From the NCBI GenBank assembly GCA_964505195.1, contig CAZDGV010000015.1, positions 1-36,004 on the forward strand: 36,004 bases of DNA, in the 5' to 3' direction. Both the position numbers and the translations under genes were made by a program. Positions 7,957 to 16,275 of the stretch are shown piece by piece. Source of the DNA: CAZDGV01 sp964505195 (GTDB lineage: Bacteria > Bacteroidota > Bacteroidia > Chitinophagales > Chitinophagaceae). A model generated the notes under the pieces. It worked only from the letters and a program-made list of their open reading frames with translations, ran no database searches and was not told the origin of the DNA. Every line of letters starts with the position of its first letter. Position 1 is the stretch's first letter.

Positions 7957-9216
7957 TCAGTATTGATAATGATCCTTCCAAAGTTGCTGCAGCATGCGCC
8001 GCATTTCTTCTTCTTTTGCGTTGTTGCCCGGCTCAAAAAATTTCGTGCCACGCAGTTCATCTGGCAGGTATTGCTGTTCTGCAAAATTCCCTTCATGGTT
8101 GTGCACATACTGGTAGTTCGCACCATAGCCCATGTCTTTCATCATGCGTGTAGGCGCATTACGCAGATGCAGCGGAACGGGCAAATCTCCTTGCTGATCC
8201 ACTGCAGCCAGTGCTTTATCAATGGCCAAATACGCTGCATTGCTTTTGGAAGCGGTAGCCAGATAAATGGCGCATTGTGAGAGGATAATGCGTGCTTCGG
8301 GATTGCCGATTTTGTTTACCGCATCAAAACATGCGTTCGCTAGCAGTAATGCATTGGGATTGGCGTTACCAATGTCTTCGCTCGCGAGGATTACCATTCT
8401 GCGTGCAATAAAACGGATGTCTTCACCCGCTGCAATCATGCGTGCCAGCCAGTACACTGCGGCATTCGGATCGCTCCCGCGAATGGATTTGATGAAGGCA
8501 GAAATGATATCGTAATGCTGTTCTCCTTGTTTATCGTAAAGCACAATCCGTTGCTGAGCAATCTCCATCACATGCTCATTACTGATTTCTGCAGGGGTGG
8601 GTAGGGTATCAACTACCAACTCCAGCAGGTTGAGCAGTTTACGTGCATCTCCGCCGCTGAGACGCAGTAGGGCTGTCGTTTCTTTGAGTTTCGTTTTTTT
8701 AGCTGCGAGGGCGGCATCTTTTTCGATGGCTTCTTCCATCAGCTGCACCAGTGCTTTTTCATCAAGCGCGCGCAAAACATACACCTGACAGCGACTCAGC
8801 AATGCTGCATTCACTTCAAAAGATGGATTTTCTGTGGTAGCACCAATCAGTCGGATCGTTCCTTTTTCTACTGCTCCCAGCAAGGCATCTTGTTGTCCTT
8901 TGTTGAACCGATGAATTTCGTCGATAAAAAGAATGGCATCTTTTTCCGCACTTGCTTTTGCAATCACTTCCCGCACTTCCTTCACGCCTGCACTAATAGC
9001 ACTCAGTGTGTAAAAGGGTACTTGTAAAGTGTTGGCGATAATATGTGCGATGGTGGTTTTTCCAACGCCCGGCGGTCCCCAAAAAATCATACTCGGAATT
9101 TTTCCGGCTTCGATGGATTTACGCAGCACGCTGCCCGCGCCGGTAAGATGTTCCTGTCCCACCAAATCATCGAGCACCACCGGTCGAAGTCGTTCTGCAA
9201 GAGGCGTTGAAGACAT
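7957..9216 (-). CDS. rarA: replication-associated recombination protein A (AAA+ ATPase)
   Basis: RarA/MgsA, 419 residues, a clamp-loader-related AAA+ ATPase that acts at stalled forks and at single-strand DNA ends. Visible are RPVVLDDLVGQEHL near the N-terminus, Walker A GPPGVGKTT (47-55), Walker B ILFIDEIHRF (95-104), sensor GATTENPSFEV near 125-135 and the C-terminal RarA region with RGSDPNAAVYWLARM and ASEDIGNANP, all typical of the family. The ElaA-like gene follows at 12 bases. The start ATG at 9216 is followed by the family's usual short N-terminus. Confidence 0.96.
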   Translation of the reverse strand: MSSTPLAERLRPVVLDDLVGQEHLTGAGSVLRKSIEAGKIPSMIFWGPPGVGKTTIAHIIANTLQVPFYTLSAISAGVKEVREVIAKASAEKDAILFIDEIHRFNKGQQDALLGAVEKGTIRLIGATTENPSFEVNAALLSRCQVYVLRALDEKALVQLMEEAIEKDAALAAKKTKLKETTALLRLSGGDARKLLNLLELVVDTLPTPAEISNEHVMEIAQQRIVLYDKQGEQHYDIISAFIKSIRGSDPNAAVYWLARMIAAGEDIRFIARRMVILASEDIGNANPNALLLANACFDAVNKIGNPEARIILSQCAIYLATASKSNAAYLAIDKALAAVDQQGDLPVPLHLRNAPTRMMKDMGYGANYQYVHNHEGNFAEQQYLPDELRGTKFFEPGNNAKEEEMRRMLQQLWKDHYQY

Positions 9217-9274
9217 AAGGCAAGTTACACAAAATCAAATCTGATTTTATGCCGTTTGAAAGCGTTTTGATGAT

Positions 9275-9781
9275 CTAAGCTTCGTTTTGTTCTGAAGCGA
9301 AAAGGTGTGCGTGCGTTTTGAGCAGTTTGAGTGTATAGAACACATGCAATACAAGTACAATGCTATAGCCGCACATGAAGTATAATATATAGCGCATCAG
9401 CTTCATGAGCATCTGCGGTGTAAGTTGGGCTGCTTCTGCGCCCTGCATTTGCGTTGCCTGTTTCATCGCTTCCCCAATCAGCTGCGGATTGGAAACGATG
9501 GCAATGGTTTGCAACAAGAACAGCATGGCAAAGCCCATCGATACATAGGCATTAACCTTGATCAGATCTTTGGTGCGCTTGCGCAGGATTTGTTGTCTGT
9601 CGATGCCTTTGATGAGAAAGCTGAAGGAGGTGAAACTGTAAATGACTACGCAGGCAATGATGAACACCTGAATGAGCATGGCGGGATTTGCCAGTGCTAT
9701 TAATAAAACCATTAAATCGATGGTGCCCAATAAAATGGCCATCATCAACAGCAAATACGATGCAATGCGATACAGCGTCAT
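9275..9781 (-). CDS. four-helix integral membrane protein of unknown function
   Basis: 168 residues with four clear hydrophobic segments: about 5-29, 34-56, 77-97 and 131-153. A basic loop (DRQQILRKRTKDLIK, about 61-75) joins helices 2 and 3, and a polar Q- and M-rich stretch (about 101-127) joins helices 3 and 4. I do not recognise a family. It starts 7 bases after the aspS stop on the same strand, so it is probably the second gene of an aspS transcript. The gap to rarA (58 bases) shows no clear terminator. No catalytic motif is visible. Confidence 0.8.
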   Translation of the reverse strand: MTLYRIASYLLLMMAILLGTIDLMVLLIALANPAMLIQVFIIACVVIYSFTSFSFLIKGIDRQQILRKRTKDLIKVNAYVSMGFAMLFLLQTIAIVSNPQLIGEAMKQATQMQGAEAAQLTPQMLMKLMRYILYFMCGYSIVLVLHVFYTLKLLKTHAHLFASEQNEA

Positions 9782-9788
9782 AGGTAGC

Positions 9789-11609
9789 TTATTTAATCCG
9801 AATATTCAGTTCATCCAATTGCTGCGCATCAATGGTGCCGGGTGCATCCAGCATCACATCTCTGCCGCTGTTGTTTTTGGGGAAGGCGATAAAATCGCGG
9901 ATACTTTCGCTGCCACCTAAAATAGCGCAGAGTCGGTCGAAGCCGAACGCAATACCGCCATGAGGAGGAGCGCCGTATTCAAAAGCGCCTAGCAGAAATC
10001 CGAATTTATGTTGCTGCTCTGCTTCATCCATACCCAGCGCTTCAAACATTTTCTGCTGCAATGCGCGCTGATAGATGCGGATGGAGCCTCCTCCAATTTC
10101 ATTGCCGTTTAGTACCATGTCGTAAGCATTGGCTTTGATGCTTGCATAGGGATGCTTCAGGTATGCCGCTGCGTCTTCAATGACCGGACTATTTTCAATC
10201 ATCGCAGCAATATGTTCGGGCTTTGGACTGGTGAAAGGATGATGCCTTGCTACCCAGCGGTTTTCAGTTTCTGCGTATTCAAAGAGCGGAAAATCCAACA
10301 CCCACAATAATTTGAAAACATCTTTTTTACGCAGGCCGAGTCTTTCTCCCATCTCTAATCGTAGTTCACTGATGGCTTTGCGGGTGCGCTCTTCGGCTCC
10401 TGCCAGCAGCAACACCAGATCTCCCTGCTTGGCACCGGCTGCCTCAGCGATGGCTTTCAGTTTATCCTCGCTGTAAAATTTATCGATGCTGCTTTTGTAA
10501 GTTCCGTCAGTATTGCATTTGATAAATGCAAGTCCTTGCATGCCTATTTGCGGACGCTTCACCCATTCTGTAAGTTCATCGGTTTGCTTGCGTGTGTATT
10601 CGCTGCAGCCGGGAACGGCAATGGCCAATACGGTTTCTGCAGCATCAAATACTTTGAAATCGGCTCCTGCAATGAGCTGTACTAGCGATGTTTTTTCCGG
10701 GAAACTATGTTGCGCAAATTTCAAATTGCAAAGCTCCATGCCGAAGCGGATATCGGGCTTATCGTTGCCATATCGCCACATCGCTTCTTCCCAGCTCATG
10801 CGCTCGATCGTTTCGGAATAGGTGATGCCTTTCACTTCCTTGAAAATGGATTTCACCATTCCTTCAAACATCTGCAAAATATCGTCCTGTGTAACAAACG
10901 ACATTTCACAGTCGATCTGCGTAAACTCCGGCTGCCTGTCGGCACGCAGGTCTTCATCGCGAAAGCATTTTACAATTTGATAGTAGCGGTCGTATCCGCT
11001 GATCATCAAAAGCTGTTTGAAGGTTTGCGGACTTTGCGGAAGCGCATAAAACTGACCTTCGTTCATGCGGCTGGGTACTACGAAGTCGCGCGCTCCTTCG
11101 GGAGTTGATTTGATGAGGAACGGTGTTTCAATATCCATGAATCCCTGCTCATGCAAATAGTTGCGCGCAGCACGGTTTACGGCATAGCGTAGTTCTATAT
11201 TTTTTTTCACCGGCTGGCGGCGCAGATCGAGGTAGCGGTATTTCATCCGCAGATCATCGCCTCCATCTGTATCATCCTGAATGGTAAAGGGTGGTACCGC
11301 CGATGCATTTAAAATCGTAAAGGCTGTTACGTTGATTTCAATTTCGCCGGTACTGATATTCAGATTTTTGTTGCTGCGCTCACTTACAAGGCCGGTTGCT
11401 TGCACTACATATTCGCGCCCCAGCGGAGTAGTTTCTAATTGCTTTTGAAGGTCTTCTCCAAAAAGCAGCTGTGTAATGCCGTATCGGTCGCGCAGATCTA
11501 CAAAACTGATAGCGCCGAATTTCCGGATGCTTTGCACCCAGCCCGAAAGGGTTACTTGCTTTCCGACATCGCTGATATTTAATGCTCCGCAGGTATGTGT
11601 TCTAAACAT
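9789..11609 (-). CDS. aspS: aspartyl-tRNA synthetase
   Basis: Class II aspartyl-tRNA synthetase of bacterial type, 606 residues. The N-terminal OB-fold starts MFRTHTCGALN and contains GWVQSIRKFG. Class II motif 2 is FRDEDLRADRQPEFTQID, the bacterial GAD insertion domain occupies the middle, and motif 3 is GIAFGFDRL near the end. I chose the ATG at 11609 because family members begin there; the ATG at 11639 would add ten residues not seen in the family. A TATCTTTG box at 11698-11705 on the minus strand may be the -7 element, giving a leader of about 85 bases, but I see no -33 partner at the right distance. Confidence 0.97.
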   Translation of the reverse strand: MFRTHTCGALNISDVGKQVTLSGWVQSIRKFGAISFVDLRDRYGITQLLFGEDLQKQLETTPLGREYVVQATGLVSERSNKNLNISTGEIEINVTAFTILNASAVPPFTIQDDTDGGDDLRMKYRYLDLRRQPVKKNIELRYAVNRAARNYLHEQGFMDIETPFLIKSTPEGARDFVVPSRMNEGQFYALPQSPQTFKQLLMISGYDRYYQIVKCFRDEDLRADRQPEFTQIDCEMSFVTQDDILQMFEGMVKSIFKEVKGITYSETIERMSWEEAMWRYGNDKPDIRFGMELCNLKFAQHSFPEKTSLVQLIAGADFKVFDAAETVLAIAVPGCSEYTRKQTDELTEWVKRPQIGMQGLAFIKCNTDGTYKSSIDKFYSEDKLKAIAEAAGAKQGDLVLLLAGAEERTRKAISELRLEMGERLGLRKKDVFKLLWVLDFPLFEYAETENRWVARHHPFTSPKPEHIAAMIENSPVIEDAAAYLKHPYASIKANAYDMVLNGNEIGGGSIRIYQRALQQKMFEALGMDEAEQQHKFGFLLGAFEYGAPPHGGIAFGFDRLCAILGGSESIRDFIAFPKNNSGRDVMLDAPGTIDAQQLDELNIRIK

Positions 11610-11733
11610 AAAATCGAGTATGAAATCCGAAACAGACATGAATGTTCAACGACAGTGCGGCTATATGCAACTGCCAATTGTACTGCCCGTAAAGCGGCAA
11701 AGATAATCATTGAAACAGACAAGCCTGATGCGG

Positions 11734-12180
11734 TCAGGCAGTTCTTTTGTTCTTCGCCTGCAGCATTTCTTCTTCGAGTGCCTGCTCTGTTTGCTGTACT
11801 ACTTTTTCGCGGAAGGTTTTTTTACTGTAGTACAAGAAATAATAAGCGGCCAGAATCAGTAAGCCAATTGAAAAAGGGATCAGCGCAAGGCGTCTTAATC
11901 CGAATTCGCCTCCGTCTATCCCAAAAAACTCTCCGATCATCCAGGTGCAGTTGGCTACAATCCAGAAATCTACCGCAAGGTTATGCATCAGCTCGGAGAA
12001 AATTTTTCGGGTTTGCCAGGTAATCAGTAATGCCGCCGCGATGGTGGGAATGATCATGAACATACCAACTTCTTTAAAGTTGAGCGCCCAAGCTGCGTCT
12101 TTTACAAGCCAAAAAAGAATGTGTAGGTTTTCCACCCTTCTAAAGCGGGCGGGAATGGAATAGATAACGGTATCACTCAT
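11734..12180 (-). CDS. conserved-looking membrane protein of unknown function
   Basis: From the ATG at 12180 the protein has 148 residues: a soluble N-terminus (SDTVIYSIPARFRRVENLHILFW...), hydrophobic helices at about 36-52, 66-82 and 95-115, then a charged C-terminal tail (KTFREKVVQQTEQALEEEM) likely to be a cytoplasmic amphipathic helix. An ATG at 12210 would add ten residues. I prefer 12180 because a promoter-like TTG, 18 bases, TATTTTTA lies at 12251-12223 and the N-terminus then reads without the extra polar segment. I do not recognise the family. It sits alone between dnaJ's terminator and the aspS promoter region. Confidence 0.75.
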   Translation of the reverse strand: MSDTVIYSIPARFRRVENLHILFWLVKDAAWALNFKEVGMFMIIPTIAAALLITWQTRKIFSELMHNLAVDFWIVANCTWMIGEFFGIDGGEFGLRRLALIPFSIGLLILAAYYFLYYSKKTFREKVVQQTEQALEEEMLQAKNKRTA

Positions 12181-12255
12181 TTCAGCGGGTTCGGTTTGAA
12201 AGTGGTTCAAATTTGGAACGGGTAAAAATAAGTAATCTTTAATCGCTGCAACGAA

Positions 12256-12281
12256 AAAGCCCCCGAAATTTCGGGGGCTTT
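12256..12281 (-). terminator. intrinsic terminator of grpE-dnaJ
   Basis: A perfect 26-base palindrome with a GC-rich core (AAAGCCCCCGAAA and its complement) lies 4 bases beyond the dnaJ stop. On the minus strand it runs into five T in total. It also insulates the next membrane-protein gene. Confidence 0.9.
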
Positions 12282-12284
12282 GTA

Positions 12285-13445
12285 TTAGCTAAACATTTCG
12301 CGTATCCGTTCAAAGAACCCTTTGTCGGATTTATCGGGCTGTGGCTGAAAATTACCTGAGCGCTGCAGCTGCTCCAGCATGGCTTTTTCTTCATTGCTGA
12401 GCTGCTGGGGTGTCCAAACGCTAACATAAATCAGCTGATCGCCTTTTTCGTAGCTCTGCAAGGCGGGGAAACCTTTTCCCTTAAGCCGAAACACTTTGCC
12501 ACTTTGCGTACCCGCGGGTATTTTAATTTTTGCTCTGCCGTCAATCGTGGGCACTTCCACCTGTGTACCGAAAACGGCATCGGGGAAGGAGATATGCAAA
12601 TCATAGGCCACATTCAATCCGTCGCGGTGCAGCTGCGGATGCGCTTCCTCTTCAATGAGTATAATCAGGTCGCCCGGCGAGCCGCCTCTTTCGCCTGCAT
12701 TGCCTTTGCCGCTCATGCTCAGCTGCATGCCTTCCTGTACACCTGCCGGAATATCAATGCTCACCGTCTCTTCGCCGTAAACCCTGCCTTCACCTTTACA
12801 CGCGGTACATTTGTTTACCACGGTGGTGCCCTCGCCGTTGCAAGACGGACAAGTAGTTACCGTCTGCATCTGTCCTAAAAAAGTATTGGCAACTTTCCTT
12901 ACCTGTCCGCTTCCGTTACAGGTGCCACAAGTTTGCATCGACGATTTGTCTTTTGCTCCCGAGCCGCTACATTGATTACAGGTAACATGTTTTTTTACCT
13001 TGATGGTTTTGGTAGCACCCTTTGCAATTTCTTCGTAGTTCATTTTAATGCGTACACGCAAGTTGCTGCCACGCACGCCTCTGGAGCGACCGCCACCGCC
13101 GCCTCTTCTTCCGCCGCCACCGCCAAAGAAACTTCCGAAAATATCATCGCCAAAAATATCTCCAAACTGGCTGAAGATATCTTCCATGTTCATGCCTTGC
13201 GCACCGCCACCTCTTGCACCGCCGCTCACGCCTGCATGACCAAAACGATCGTACTGCGCACGCTTGTCGGCATCACTCAACACCTCATAGGCTTCAGCCG
13301 CTTCCTTGAATTTTTCTTCGGCTTCTTTATTGCCAGGGTTGCGGTCGGGGTGGTACTGCATCGCCACTTTCCGATATGCTTTTTTTATTTCATCGGCGGA
13401 AGACGATTTGCTGACGCCCAGTATTTCGTAATAATCTCTTTTCAT
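12285..13445 (-). CDS. dnaJ: molecular chaperone DnaJ (Hsp40)
   Basis: Type I DnaJ, 386 residues, co-chaperone that stimulates DnaK ATPase and delivers unfolded clients. The J domain carries HPD at 32-34. A Gly/Phe-rich linker follows (about 70-120), unusually rich in GGG and RGG runs. Four CxxCxGxG zinc repeats (CNQCSGSG, CGTCNGSG, CPSCNGEG, CTACKGEG) and a C-terminal client-binding domain come next. It lies 63 bases after grpE in the same orientation and shares the promoter at 14106-14135 and the terminator at 12256-12281. dnaK is not in the window. Confidence 0.98.
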   Translation of the reverse strand: MKRDYYEILGVSKSSSADEIKKAYRKVAMQYHPDRNPGNKEAEEKFKEAAEAYEVLSDADKRAQYDRFGHAGVSGGARGGGAQGMNMEDIFSQFGDIFGDDIFGSFFGGGGGRRGGGGGRSRGVRGSNLRVRIKMNYEEIAKGATKTIKVKKHVTCNQCSGSGAKDKSSMQTCGTCNGSGQVRKVANTFLGQMQTVTTCPSCNGEGTTVVNKCTACKGEGRVYGEETVSIDIPAGVQEGMQLSMSGKGNAGERGGSPGDLIILIEEEAHPQLHRDGLNVAYDLHISFPDAVFGTQVEVPTIDGRAKIKIPAGTQSGKVFRLKGKGFPALQSYEKGDQLIYVSVWTPQQLSNEEKAMLEQLQRSGNFQPQPDKSDKGFFERIREMFS

Positions 13446-13508
13446 ATTGCTTGCTTGGGTACCTTATTTTGCGCGCGGTGCGATGAATTTGTTATTTGAA
13501 TAAGTAAA

Positions 13509-14066
13509 TTATTTTCCAACCACCACTTTCGCAAAACGGATAATTTTATCGTTGAGCAAATAGCCTTGTTCAATTACATCCATCACTTTTCCTTTCAAGT
13601 TTTCATCTGGTGCCGGAATTTCGGTGATGGCTTCGTGCTTGTCCACATCAAAATCCATCCCTTTGCATTCCATCTGTTTTAATCCGCGTGCAGTTAGGGT
13701 ATTGCGCAGTTTGTGAAATACCAGCTTCACGCCTTCATGTGCCTGTCCGCCTTCTGTTTTTGCCAGCTCTGCTTCTGCACGGTCGCAGTCGTCGAGCACT
13801 TCCAGCAGCGATACGATCACTTCTTTGCCCGCCATCTGCATTTGCTCGATTCGCTCCTTGGCTGAGCGACGCTTGAAATTGTCGAACTCGGCAAACAGAT
13901 ACAGGTATTTTTTCTTCTCCTCTTCCAGTGCTTCTTTGATGGCTTCCAACTCCGACTCTTCTTCCACCGCAGCATTAAGATGGGTGGTGCCGGCGAGATT
14001 TTCATCGGCGTTGAGGTCCATGTTCATCGATTCTTCCTGCGACAGTTGTTCGTTCTTTTCTGACAT
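13509..14066 (-). CDS. grpE: nucleotide exchange factor GrpE
   Basis: 185 residues. An acidic, disordered N-terminus (about 1-35) leads into a long charged helix rich in E and K that forms the dimer coiled coil, with YLYLFAEFDNFKRRSAKER around 54-72 as the family anchor, and a compact C-terminal beta domain ending in LNDKIIRFAKVVVGK. It releases ADP from DnaK and acts with the DnaJ encoded next. A near-perfect promoter lies 40-70 bases upstream. No HrcA-type CIRCE inverted repeat is visible between promoter and start. Confidence 0.97.
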   Translation of the reverse strand: MSEKNEQLSQEESMNMDLNADENLAGTTHLNAAVEEESELEAIKEALEEEKKKYLYLFAEFDNFKRRSAKERIEQMQMAGKEVIVSLLEVLDDCDRAEAELAKTEGGQAHEGVKLVFHKLRNTLTARGLKQMECKGMDFDVDKHEAITEIPAPDENLKGKVMDVIEQGYLLNDKIIRFAKVVVGK

Positions 14067-14105
14067 CGTGTTATGCTTTTAGTTGTTTTTCTGCAAAATT
14101 GTCGG

Positions 14106-14135
14106 CAAAGGTACGTATGTCAAGAACTTTGCCAA
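14106..14135 (-). promoter_or_regulatory. promoter of grpE-dnaJ
   Basis: On the minus strand, TTG (14135-14133), 19 bases, then TACCTTTG (14113-14106). This is the best match in the window to the Bacteroidota housekeeping promoter. Initiation would fall near 14100, giving a leader of about 35 bases. A TTGACA inside the spacer is probably coincidental. Confidence 0.65.
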
Positions 14136-14184
14136 GGCAAGCAGGTGGGACAAATTGTCTTGCAGAAGCGATGTTTTGGGCAAA

Positions 14185-14556
14185 TTAACGTACCACTTCA
14201 ATATGGTATTGAAGGGGCGGAGTTTCCATAAAGCCCATACATACTGCGCAGGAATTGTTGCGGGGTTCTTTGATAATGCGGCAGCGAAAGGTTTCTCCTT
14301 TTTTTACCCCGGAAGCGTTGAAATCGCAGGGGTTGGCAACGGAAAACACGTGCTCGAGGGTGGCACCCTGTGAATTTTTCCATTTCATGCCCAGCGAATA
14401 AAAAGCGGGATCCTCTATGGAAATGATATTGAAAGCGCAAAATGAGTCCAGCAGCTTTACTTCAAACACCTTTTCATCTGTTGCTTTTTCGCAAGACAAA
14501 TGGCTGAATAAAACGCACAGCAGGAGGAAACGAAGTGTTGCGGGTATCGATTTCAT
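14185..14556 (-). CDS. small cysteine-rich lipoprotein of unknown function
   Basis: From the ATG at 14556 the product has 123 residues. It begins with a lipoprotein signal peptide: basic start, hydrophobic LLLCVLFSHL, lipobox ending at Cys22. The mature part has further cysteines at 40, 77, 91, 103 and 106, the last two forming a CAVC pair, and reads as a small beta-rich domain (FEVKLLDSF..., GETFRCRIIKEP, LQYHIEVVR). No family is recognised. A longer frame to 14760 exists but runs antisense through the start of the methyltransferase gene and would bury the signal peptide. It is divergent from the methyltransferase gene, with 70 bases between starts. Confidence 0.7.
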   Translation of the reverse strand: MKSIPATLRFLLLCVLFSHLSCEKATDEKVFEVKLLDSFCAFNIISIEDPAFYSLGMKWKNSQGATLEHVFSVANPCDFNASGVKKGETFRCRIIKEPRNNSCAVCMGFMETPPLQYHIEVVR

Positions 14557-14613
14557 ATTAATGTTAGACATGCGGCTCAGGGGTTTTGCTGCATCCGATC
14601 CGTCGGGGCGACT

Positions 14614-14621
14614 TACCTTTG
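14614..14621 (+). promoter_or_regulatory. -7 promoter box just before the rRNA methyltransferase start
   Basis: TACCTTTG fits TAnnTTTG exactly and ends 5 bases before the ATG at 14627, so transcription would begin at or next to the start codon. No TTG is found at the usual 19-20 bases upstream, which lowers confidence. Confidence 0.4.
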
Positions 14622-14626
14622 GCGGC

Positions 14627-15802
14627 ATGAGTACAAAGGTAACGCTGAATCGCAATGTTTCGTATCGGGTGCTAAATGGGCATCCCTGGATTTTTGGCAA
14701 TGAAATTAAAAAGGTGGAAGGGGATGCTGCGCCCGGCGATGTGGTGGAAGTGCTTACCAACGACGGTAAATTTTTCGGTCGCGGCTACTACAACCCGCAG
14801 TCGCAAATTCAGGTGCGACTCCTCACCAGAAAAAAACAGGAAGAGATCAATGATGCTTTTTTTCTGCAGCGGATACAGCAGGCATGGGCTTACAGGCAGC
14901 AAATTGGTTACACCGAAAACTGCCGATTGATTTTTGGCGAAGCAGACGGACTGCCGCAGCTGATCATCGACAAGTTCAACGATTATTTTGTGTTGCAAAC
15001 ACTGGCGCTGGGCATCGATCGCTGGAAGCCAGCCATTGTTGCTGCACTCAATCAAGTGTTCCAACCCAAGGGCATTTACGAACGCAATGATGTACCGGTG
15101 CGCACACTGGAAGGTTTGGAGCAGCAAAAGGGATTTTTATCTGCACCCTTCGACACGCAAATCATCATTCGCGAAAACGGACTGCGCTTTCATGTGGATT
15201 TGGAAAATGGACAGAAGACAGGATATTTTCTAGATCAGCAAGATAATCGCCGTGCCATTCAGCATATTGTAAAAGGTGCAGATGTGTTGGGTGCATTTAC
15301 TTACACAGGCACCTTCGAAATTCATGCGGCCCATTATGGTGCTAAGTCGGTACACGGTTTGGATATTTCCGAAGGTGCGGTGGAAATGTGCAAACGCAAT
15401 GCAGCGCTGAACGGACTTTCAGAGGTTTGTCAATTTGAATGCGTGAATGCTTTTGATATGCTCAAGCAATGGTCGAAGGATGGTCGCCAATACGATGTGG
15501 TGATGCTTGATCCGCCCTCTTTCACCAAAACCCGCGGCAACCTTCAAAAAGCAATTACAGGATACAAGGAAATCAATCTGCGTGGTATCAAGCTGGTGAA
15601 GCCCGGCGGATTTTTGGTCACCTCATCCTGCACCAATCTTGTGCAACCCCAGCTCTTTTTAGAAATTATTCAAATGGCCGCCAAAGATGCGCGACGTTCA
15701 TTGCGTCAGGTTTGCTTTCAAACACAAAGCGCAGATCATCCCATCGTTTGGGGTTGGGAAAACACACATTACCTGAAATTTTTAATTGTGCAAGTGCTTT
15801 AA
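14627..15802 (+). CDS. class I rRNA large-subunit methyltransferase, RlmI family (PUA plus SAM domain)
   Basis: 391 residues. An N-terminal PUA domain (about 1-75, VLNGHPWIFGNEI... GDVVEVLTNDGKFFGRGYYN) precedes a central RlmI-type region and a Rossmann methyltransferase. Motif I is VLGAFTYTGTFEIHAA near 217-232, motif IV LDPPSFTK near 293-300, and the SSCTN loop near 335 carries the cysteine expected for 5-methylcytosine chemistry. The E. coli homologue RlmI makes m5C1962 in 23S rRNA. The ATG at 14627 is chosen because the PUA domain starts there; the frame is open for 70 codons upstream, but that part is not protein-like and overlaps the lipoprotein gene antisense. Confidence 0.9.
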   Translation: MSTKVTLNRNVSYRVLNGHPWIFGNEIKKVEGDAAPGDVVEVLTNDGKFFGRGYYNPQSQIQVRLLTRKKQEEINDAFFLQRIQQAWAYRQQIGYTENCRLIFGEADGLPQLIIDKFNDYFVLQTLALGIDRWKPAIVAALNQVFQPKGIYERNDVPVRTLEGLEQQKGFLSAPFDTQIIIRENGLRFHVDLENGQKTGYFLDQQDNRRAIQHIVKGADVLGAFTYTGTFEIHAAHYGAKSVHGLDISEGAVEMCKRNAALNGLSEVCQFECVNAFDMLKQWSKDGRQYDVVMLDPPSFTKTRGNLQKAITGYKEINLRGIKLVKPGGFLVTSSCTNLVQPQLFLEIIQMAAKDARRSLRQVCFQTQSADHPIVWGWENTHYLKFLIVQVL

Positions 15803-15816
15803 CAAGCGAGTAGGCA

Positions 15817-16161
15817 TCAGCGCACCACTTCAAATTTTCCGGACTCCAGAATTTGTCCGGTGCGACGGTCTTTCAGCTGAAAAATATACAGTCCTCTGAA
15901 ATAACCGCTCAAATCGATCGTTGTACGTGGTGTAAGATTGTTTTTTTCATATACTTTCTTGCCGATAAAATTGAACACGCATAAACTGTAGTCGCCCATT
16001 TCACGGGTTTGCAACAGTTCAATGTTCACATAAGCGGTGGCCGGGTTGGGGAAAGCCTTGGTAAGGCGACGCTCCGCGGCATTATCCGCAAGGCTGCTTT
16101 TTTGGGCAGTGACCGTCCAGGCGGTCAACAGTAGGAATGATATGAAAAACAGTTTTTTCAA
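15817..16161 (-). CDS. secreted protein consisting of a signal peptide and a T9SS type A sorting domain
   Basis: 114 residues. A signal peptide covers 1-19 (hydrophobic FFISFLLLTAWTVTA, cleavage before Q20). After only about 15 linker residues the type IX secretion C-terminal domain begins: AFPNPATAYVNIEL (36-49), FNFIGKKVYE (63-72), the GLYIFQLKD strand (90-98) and the terminal ESGKFEVVR. These are the standard blocks of the sorting domain normally fused to large secreted enzymes or adhesins; here no cargo domain exists. In the family this domain directs outer-membrane passage and is usually cut off. Convergent with the methyltransferase gene, 14 bases between stops. Confidence 0.88.
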   Translation of the reverse strand: MKKLFFISFLLLTAWTVTAQKSSLADNAAERRLTKAFPNPATAYVNIELLQTREMGDYSLCVFNFIGKKVYEKNNLTPRTTIDLSGYFRGLYIFQLKDRRTGQILESGKFEVVR

Positions 16162-16220
16162 GCATGTGAAGGTAATGCCAAGGATTGTAAAATCAAAGGA
16201 TTAGGGTGATGGTTAGGCAC

Positions 16221-16246
16221 AAAAAAAGCGGATCTGTCAGATCCGC
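16221..16246 (-). terminator. intrinsic terminator after the peroxiredoxin gene
   Basis: On the minus strand GCGGATCT, a three-base loop and AGATCCGC (16246-16228) are followed by seven T (16227-16221). It lies 30 bases beyond the peroxiredoxin stop. Confidence 0.9.
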
Positions 16247-16275
16247 CTCTTCCTATGTAGCAGAATTACAATATG

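Noticed and set aside
14118..14123. TTGACA on the minus strand upstream of grpE as a sigma-70 -35 box
   Set aside because: It lies inside the spacer of a far better Bacteroidota promoter (TTG, 19 bases, TACCTTTG) and has no TATAAT at the right distance.
14417..14626. N-terminal extension of the RlmI-type gene in frame
   Set aside because: The 70 codons are not protein-like, are antisense to the lipoprotein gene, and the PUA domain and promoter box support the ATG at 14627.
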